NCBI GenBank assembly: GCA_903813345.2
Contig: CAIIXF020000012.1
Location: 4,197,318 to 4,261,317 of the forward strand
Reading direction: 5' to 3'
DNA: 64,000 nt
DNA from: Owenia fusiformis
Taxonomy: Eukaryota; Annelida; Polychaeta; Sabellida; Oweniidae
Below are positions 58,934 through 64,000 of this stretch, piece after piece (the first letter of the stretch is position 1; each line of letters opens with the position of its first letter). Below the pieces are notes generated by a model that saw nothing but the letters and a program-made list of their open reading frames with translations, was not told the origin of the DNA and made no database searches. Position numbers and translations under genes: made by a program.

Positions 58934-60106
58934 TTAGTGTCTGTTTTTTAGTTTTGTCAAAATGTCTCTATAAGTTCTACAGAGTGAACTACCCGGTTCA
59001 TGTGCTTCCCCACAATTGATGCAATTAGGTTTGTTTGCACAAATGAGCCTTTCTTCGTGTGTCTCAGAACATTTTGAGCATCTGCTTTTCGCTGTGCATA
59101 AATTTGCTGTGTGCCCAAAAATTTGACAGTTGAAGCAGCGTACAGGCTTGAATGTTGCCTTTCTAAAGGGTAGAATTTGCCAGTTGATACCAGCGACAGA
59201 AATTTTGCATTGGAATATGTTATTTAGGTCAGAGTGACTTTTACAAGTTATCTTTACTATAGGCAAAGGTTTACCTGTATCCTTGTAGTGTAGCCTTTTA
59301 ACATCAACTTCTGCCTTAGTGTTCTCCTCTATGACCTTTTTAATTGTATCTGTAGATAACGTCCTGGTAACGTTCTTTATCACAGCTCTCGGTAAGGGAG
59401 TCGTGTCATGGACGTGTGCTTCACCGCCAAAGGCCTTTTTGTTGAGGTTGTTCTTGAGCAGGTCTGCGTCTTCAGAGTTCCTACAATGTATAGCAACCCC
59501 CCCTCTGTTTAGACTATAGCAATATTGAATATCAATCTGAGGAAGATACTTACTGACTTCTCTTTTGATAATTTGACTGTTTTTGAACTCACAAGGTTGG
59601 GCTATTTTGTCAATTATGACTATGTCTTCGTGTCTGCACTTTGTGCTTAAGTTTGAATCACAATTTTTTGGTGATACTGTTTCGATGTTTATCGGTGACT
59701 CAAATGATTTATCGCATTTGTTTGTTTTTAAACTATCTGTAATGCAAATTGGGCAGAGGTATTCCAGATTTTTCTTTTTAAAAATATTTATCATTTGTTG
59801 GTTAAGACATACACATGAAGCGTGCCACCACTGAGCACATGCAGAGCAGCAAATCCAAGCAGTATTTTTTCCTGTTAATGCGTTGCTGCAAGGGCATTTA
59901 GATTTACAGTTTTTTGTTTTAAGTGCTTGAGAATCAGACGAGTTGACCTCAGTTGTGTTTTTCTGAGTTTTGCCCTCTTTTTGGTTACTTGCCTTGCTTG
60001 CTTTGTTTCTTTTTACATTTTTAGTTGTTTGAGCTTCTGATTTTTCAGTGTTAGTATTGATGCTTTTATTTTTAGCGCTGCGTGTTATAGGCATTTGTCC
60101 AAGCAA
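58934..60106 (-). CDS. LINE ORF1: PHD-like finger plus CCHC zinc knuckles
   Basis: 390 aa; a second Met at residue 5 (MPITRSAKNKS) may be the true start. Lysine/asparagine-rich N-terminus, then a PHD-type finger at about 68-130 (CPCSNALTGKNTAWICCSAC, WWHASCVC, CPIC). An RRM-like middle region follows, then zinc knuckles from about residue 320 (CFNCQIFGHTANLC, CSKC, CINCGEAHEPGSSLC). Combined PHD and CCHC ORF1s are known in I-group and some CR1-group LINEs, where ORF1 acts as the nucleic-acid chaperone of the RNP. Intact and immediately upstream of ORF2. Confidence 0.9.
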   Translation of the reverse strand: MLGQMPITRSAKNKSINTNTEKSEAQTTKNVKRNKASKASNQKEGKTQKNTTEVNSSDSQALKTKNCKSKCPCSNALTGKNTAWICCSACAQWWHASCVCLNQQMINIFKKKNLEYLCPICITDSLKTNKCDKSFESPINIETVSPKNCDSNLSTKCRHEDIVIIDKIAQPCEFKNSQIIKREVSKYLPQIDIQYCYSLNRGGVAIHCRNSEDADLLKNNLNKKAFGGEAHVHDTTPLPRAVIKNVTRTLSTDTIKKVIEENTKAEVDVKRLHYKDTGKPLPIVKITCKSHSDLNNIFQCKISVAGINWQILPFRKATFKPVRCFNCQIFGHTANLCTAKSRCSKCSETHEERLICANKPNCINCGEAHEPGSSLCRTYRDILTKLKNRH

Positions 60107-60754
60107 GCTAACTTATTGCATAACTATATTATCACATTTGTGCCACATTTAACAATATCGGCCGTCCATCTCGGCATCTGGGAATGTTGGAGCTTCAGTA
60201 GGCGTCACACGGCTGCTGTGTCTCTCTCCAGTGCTCTATCTAAATGACATGCCTTCTAAAGCAAAGAGTTAATAAGCCTAACTAAACTACACATAAAGCA
60301 TTTCTGTGTTAATACGCTGGGTACCCTGTTTCACCGAGTTCGGAGAAAATTATCTGAAACGGAATGTTATTGTACTTTTATCTAACTAGTCTACTACAAA
60401 CAACGACAATAAGACATTCTTACCTATATACAGTGACCTTGAACTGTGCAAATAAAGATGGCGCCGTATATAATTGATTGGGGACCTGTCATTTTACACC
60501 TATCTTCATGATTGAAATTCCCCAATTTTTCTTGCGTCTTTCAATTAATTATTGAGACAGCAATAACATTTGGAATCAGCACTATAAAAAAACACTTATT
60601 TGAGAAAATGAAATTATCGTTATCATAAAACGGCCCAGACTTATTTTTGGCTCAAAAATTATTTAGTTTTTCTACAGCGCAAATAATCATCGTCTGCAGT
60701 AAAACATGGATAAAAGTGAGTAGCTTTAATACCTAACATTAGAAATTTCAGCAA

Positions 60755-61317
60755 AGATGCATTTGAATGTATGTTTTTAAAATAAATTGCTTTCCTAGAC
60801 TTTCTGTAAGTTTCTGGTAGAGTTTAAAACCTTTATTTCTACTCATGTCAAAATAAAAAATGAAATTGTATGAATTGCGAACCCCAATTTCAAAGTCAGA
60901 TCTTGCCAACTCATATTGTGATTTTGATTAGGCCACATGGTGGAAAAGAACCGGCGTCATTAGGGCTATCACATATCTGAATATGATAAAATATAACAAA
61001 TGTTATCATCAAACGGCCCAGCAAAATTTGCGATTCAAGCGTTATTTTGGTTAAAAAATATATCGTATTGGGTCCATATGGAAATACGTCACAGAAACTC
61101 CCATGAATAAGATATTCGTTCAAATGTACATCAGACCGACGCATGAGACTACACTCTCACATAATATTGCATTAATATACATTTAAAAAGTTTCCTAATA
61201 TCCTTAAACTTAGTTTGAAACAGGCTGTCACTTTTACAGAAATCCAATCAACGATCTATTTTCTCTCCGCGGAAGAATACCTCATTTTAATGCCAAACAA
61301 CGTAGACAATTGAAACT
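60755..61317. other. Right interior of the TIR element, no coding sequence recognised
   Basis: Contains AAACGGCCCAG twice (about 60629 just outside, and 61014), each followed by a related word, suggesting subterminal repeats. No domain recognised. Confidence 0.35.
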
Positions 61318-61342
61318 AGGGGCCTTGCTGCCCGGCTGGATA

Positions 61343-62060
61343 TACCTATTTCACCCACCAGATTAGACATGATAAGAGAGGCAACAAAGTCAGATAGTAA
61401 TTTATCGCGAGTATATGCATATACACTTTCTGGTTGGCCCAAATATCACAAAGATGTGTCTATTGAGTTGAGACCATATTACGATGCGCGCGCTTCTATC
61501 AGCGTTTACGATGAGTTACTTCTATTCGGGAATAGAATCATTATCCCCATGTCAATGCGTGACGATATTCTAGAAAAGATTCACGCGGGTCATTTTGGGA
61601 TTCAAAAATGTCGTGAGAGAGCTGCCACAAGTGTTTGGTGGCCAGGCCTTTCAAGTGCCATTCAAAATAAAGTCGCTAATTGTCAACATTGTGAAGAAAA
61701 GCGAGCTTCAAATCCAAGCGAGACACTATTACCAACACCATTACCAGACAGACCTTGGCAAAAACTAGCCACGGACCTTCTAGAACATGCTAAAAAGAAC
61801 TATCTTGTAATAGTTGACTACTTTTCACGTTATTTAGAGGTTTTACATGTTCCTGGGTCTGTGACTTCCCAACAGGTCATTGACAAACTTAAAACTGTGT
61901 TTGCAAGATTCGGTATTCCTGAGACCTTGATATCGGACAACGGACCTCAATTTAAGTCATATGAGTTTAAGCGGTTCGCAGAAGAATACGATTTCAAACA
62001 CGTAACGAGTAGTCCACATTTTGCGCAGGCTAACGGCCTCGCAGAACGCGCAGTTCAAAC
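61343..62060 (+). CDS. Gypsy pol integrase segment, continuing the interrupted frame; C-terminus lost
   Basis: In frame with the upstream gag-pol once the insertion and one GATA copy are discounted; the first internal ATG is at 61369. Shows the integrase HHCC finger (HAGHFGIQKC ... CQHCEE) and the rve core with D in ATDLLEH, D in LISDNGPQF and E in ANGLAERAVQT, so the DDE triad is complete. At 62060 the frame passes into unrelated repeat sequence and stops at 62160. The GPY/F or chromodomain tail and 3' LTR are missing. Confidence 0.92.
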
Positions 62061-63020
62061 GCAATTCTTTTCGGGTCGGATGGATATTGAGTTGGAAAAA
62101 GAGAACGGTGAGGGTAGAAACTCTAAGGAAACTCTTCTAAAGTGCCTTAACAGGTTTTAAGAAGGTTATAAAATTCCACACCCCTATTTGAAGGGCTTTT
62201 AAGGTCATATCTGAAAATAATTGCTGCTGTTAACATGGCCAAGGGGGGACTTATTGACTTGTAATGTGGTGTAAAATTGAACTTTATTTTGACAAAACAC
62301 TAACTTTAAAATGACTGTAACTTTTTCCCATTTGGGAGTTAAACCATGATACTTGACAAATCAATATAACTTTGGATAAGCTTTAAAATGATAAATGACA
62401 CATACTCTGAGGACACTGGAATATGTATGCCTAGGGAGGGGGGGGGGCATACTTTCGGGACACCCTGTATATGACAAGTCCATGCACACAGGCGTTGTTT
62501 TCTAAACTTAGCACTCATTTCTGCGAATCTCGTGCAAAGTTGGAAACACCCTGTATTATTTTGAAAAAAGTAGCTCGCGCTTTTAAAAAAATGGACCAAC
62601 ATTTACAAAAGTCCGGCCAAATTTTCAAAAGGGTGTCAAACAAATTTTGTGGATAATTAGATCTGATATTATACGTGAAGTCTCAATGGCAATTATTATT
62701 TAGAGAGTAAATAATGCCGTTAAATAATGACATTTAAGATCTGATTCTTACTAATGTGACTGTGGGCGCATGCGTATAAATTTTATTGATGCATAATGTA
62801 CACGTAGTGAGATTTGAGAAATCATATAATAAAAGGGATAAAAGGGTTATATCTAATTTTGCATTCACTAAAAATTCGAATGGAGGTTAGATTCTTAAAG
62901 CTGGCCCTTTCAGCTTTCCAACGGTATGTATTGGAGCCCAAGTGCAGAGGTGGTCATTTATATCACCCTAGTTTGCTCTACTACGTATAAGTCATTTTGC
63001 CTCAAATCCGACCTACCGAC

Positions 63021-63233
63021 TGTTGTGTAATGATATGCAACTATAATTACAAATGTAAGTTTGGCACAATCCATGATTGTGCTGTCAGTATTGTGTTATG
63101 CGCTGAGGCCATCTAGCGGCAATAAATAGAACTAGACGCCATCTTGAAAAGAGCATGGTTTTGTTGACCTAGATATTAAATGGATCAATTACATCTTATA
63201 GTGAGTTAATCAATTGGAATAAGTAATTCTACA
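63021..63233 (+). repeat. Second copy of the candidate Gypsy LTR
   Basis: Identical on reading to 46448-46660, at the same 16,573-bp offset. Because the flanks and gag are repeated too, it is not the 3' LTR of the left element. Confidence 0.6.
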
Positions 63234-63436
63234 TAGTGTCAGATGAACCATAGAACCCTGAAATGCTCTGAAATGGACTGAACAGTGAGTAGAGTGAAGA
63301 GGAAAATACTTTGAAAAATTTTGACAGAAAATTTATCAATTTATGAAAGCTTGCAAGAATTAATTGGAGTTTATCATAGATATCTTCACTGGATTAACAT
63401 TGTATCAGTGCCAAATAAACATATCAGATATTGATA

Positions 63437-64000
63437 ATGGCGTGTAAATTACCACCACCAGAGGGATTTAATTTCGCTACACCAAACTTATGGCCTGCAT
63501 GGAAGAAGCGATTCCACAGGTTCAGGCTTGCTACAGAACTATTCAAGAAGCCTAATGAGGTGCAAGTGAGTGCATTATTGTATGCAATGGGATCAGAGTC
63601 TGAGAAAATATATGAAACATTTGTATTTCCACCAACACCTGTTGTTGAAGGTGAGGAAGGTCAGCCAGTCGCTCAAGGTGCAATTGCTGCTAGTGTAGAG
63701 CCGGACTATGATCTAGTGATCCAGCGTTTTGATGGATATTTTATTCCGCAACGAAATATTGTATATGAACGTACTGCATTTGAAAGGATGACGCAGGCTA
63801 AAGGTGAACCAGTTGAACAATATATTCGTCGACTTTACGAGCAAGCTGCTAAATGTGAGTTCACTGACAAGGATGAACGGATTTTAATGCGGATAATTAT
63901 TGGCATTACTGACTCTGAATTGTCATTAAAGCTACAGGAACCAAGGGAACCAGAATTAACATTGTCTCAGACTATAGCTATGGTACGGAGCAAGGAACAA
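63437..64000 (+). CDS. Second gag-pol start, cut by the window edge
   Basis: Same ATG context and gag N-terminus as 46864 onward, open to the end of the window with no difference noticed. Whether a whole second element follows cannot be seen. Confidence 0.9.
   Translation, partial: MACKLPPPEGFNFATPNLWPAWKKRFHRFRLATELFKKPNEVQVSALLYAMGSESEKIYETFVFPPTPVVEGEEGQPVAQGAIAASVEPDYDLVIQRFDGYFIPQRNIVYERTAFERMTQAKGEPVEQYIRRLYEQAAKCEFTDKDERILMRIIIGITDSELSLKLQEPREPELTLSQTIAMVRSKEQ

Larger units (their letters stand above)
54797..60745 (-). mobile_element. Non-LTR retrotransposon (LINE, I-superfamily-like), apparently full length
   Basis: Two ORFs on the minus strand followed by a 3' UTR and a simple-repeat tail ((TTTC)n on the plus strand, 54799-54820). 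APE endonuclease, RT and a C-terminal RNase H in ORF2 with a zinc-finger ORF1 is the I-group layout (I, Nimb, LOA and relatives). TTTCAGCAA occurs at both 54788-54796 and 60746-60754 and may be the target duplication. If not, the 5' end could be nearer 60240. The 5' boundary is therefore uncertain. Confidence 0.8.
49583..61338. mobile_element. 11.76 kb TIR element of unassigned superfamily inserted in Gypsy pol
   Basis: Perfect 21-bp terminal inverted repeats: 49583-49603 starts CAGCCGGGCAGCAAGG, and 61318-61338 is its exact reverse complement. Weaker similarity extends inward to a GCATTAAAAT word on each side. Flanked by GATA at 49579-49582 and 61339-61342 (4-bp target duplication). Removing the insert with one GATA leaves the Gypsy frame open, confirming both borders. 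About 5.3-6 kb of it is a LINE; the remaining roughly 6 kb has no recognisable transposase. A 4-bp duplication and CAG ends could fit Academ-like or other large DNA transposons; I do not assign it. Confidence 0.92.
46448..62060 (+). mobile_element. Ty3/Gypsy LTR retrotransposon, interrupted and truncated
   Basis: Order: candidate 5' LTR, leader, gag-capsid, CCHC knuckles, protease, reverse transcriptase, RNase H, [11.76 kb insertion], integrase zinc finger and DDE core. That is the Gypsy order with one gag-pol frame, of the K02A2.6-like type common in invertebrates. Broken at two places: the TIR element at 49583-61338, and the loss of the integrase C-terminus and 3' LTR at 62060. Confidence 0.9.
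62061..64000 (+). repeat. Right member of the long direct repeat, cut by the window edge
   Basis: Begins at GCAATTCTTTTCGGGTCGG directly after integrase sequence. Offset to 45488-47427 is constant (16,573) at every position checked: the foldback block, both short ORFs, LTR and gag ATG. Its presence means the left Gypsy copy has no 3' LTR in this window. Confidence 0.93.

Noticed and set aside
62061-62160. Genuine integrase C-terminus (the last 33 codons of that open frame)
   Set aside because: The same sequence occurs outside any pol gene at 44441 and 45488 as part of a foldback block; the frame continues by chance.
62061-64000. 3' LTR of the Gypsy element
   Set aside because: The repeat extends into 5' flank and gag, and the integrase is truncated before it; an LTR pair would not include gag.

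Overview
The window is nuclear DNA of a metazoan, most likely a marine invertebrate bilaterian. The lineage was not resolved further. It is AT-rich. Small exons with GT/AG borders and conserved phases are separated by kilobase introns. About half of the readable structure is transposable elements: MITEs, foldback elements, a Ty3/Gypsy element, a LINE, minisatellites and many poly-G tracts. I saw no bacterial operon features, tRNA, rRNA or CRISPR array.

Three host genes can be reconstructed exon by exon. (1) 404-2498, minus strand: the first five coding exons of an FTSJ3/Spb1-type pre-rRNA 2'-O-methyltransferase; the rest lies beyond the left edge. (2) 4001-21344, plus strand: a complete eight-exon GPR143 (ocular albinism 1-type GPCR) gene, head to head with FTSJ3, coding for 376 aa. 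(3) 30158-37092, minus strand: a complete six-exon STARD5-like START-domain lipid-transfer gene, coding for 215 aa, tail to tail with GPR143. Three exons in these genes (GPR143 exons 4 and 7, STARD5 exon 4) carry partial tandem duplications that copy a splice site along with exon sequence. Intron 7 of GPR143 holds a roughly 4.2 kb foldback element with arms of about 600 bp, a decayed ORF and a nested MITE.

From 37.1 to 44.2 kb is intergenic repeat-rich DNA. From 44.2 kb to the right edge is a nest of mobile elements. A Gypsy element (5' LTR 46448-46660, gag-pol from 46864) is interrupted inside pol by an 11.76 kb insertion (49583-61338). That insertion has 21-bp perfect terminal inverted repeats and a 4-bp GATA target duplication. 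It contains a minus-strand I-superfamily-like LINE whose two ORFs are both open (390 and 1294 aa). The Gypsy reading frame resumes at 61343 with the integrase, then breaks at 62060. There the sequence jumps back to a copy of 45488 onward, including the LTR and gag start, with no difference seen to the window edge. This is either a very recent 16.6 kb tandem duplication or an assembly artefact.

Host genes, the Gypsy polyprotein and the LINE ORFs are secure from sequence. Superfamily names for the TIR elements are tentative because no intact transposase was recognised.
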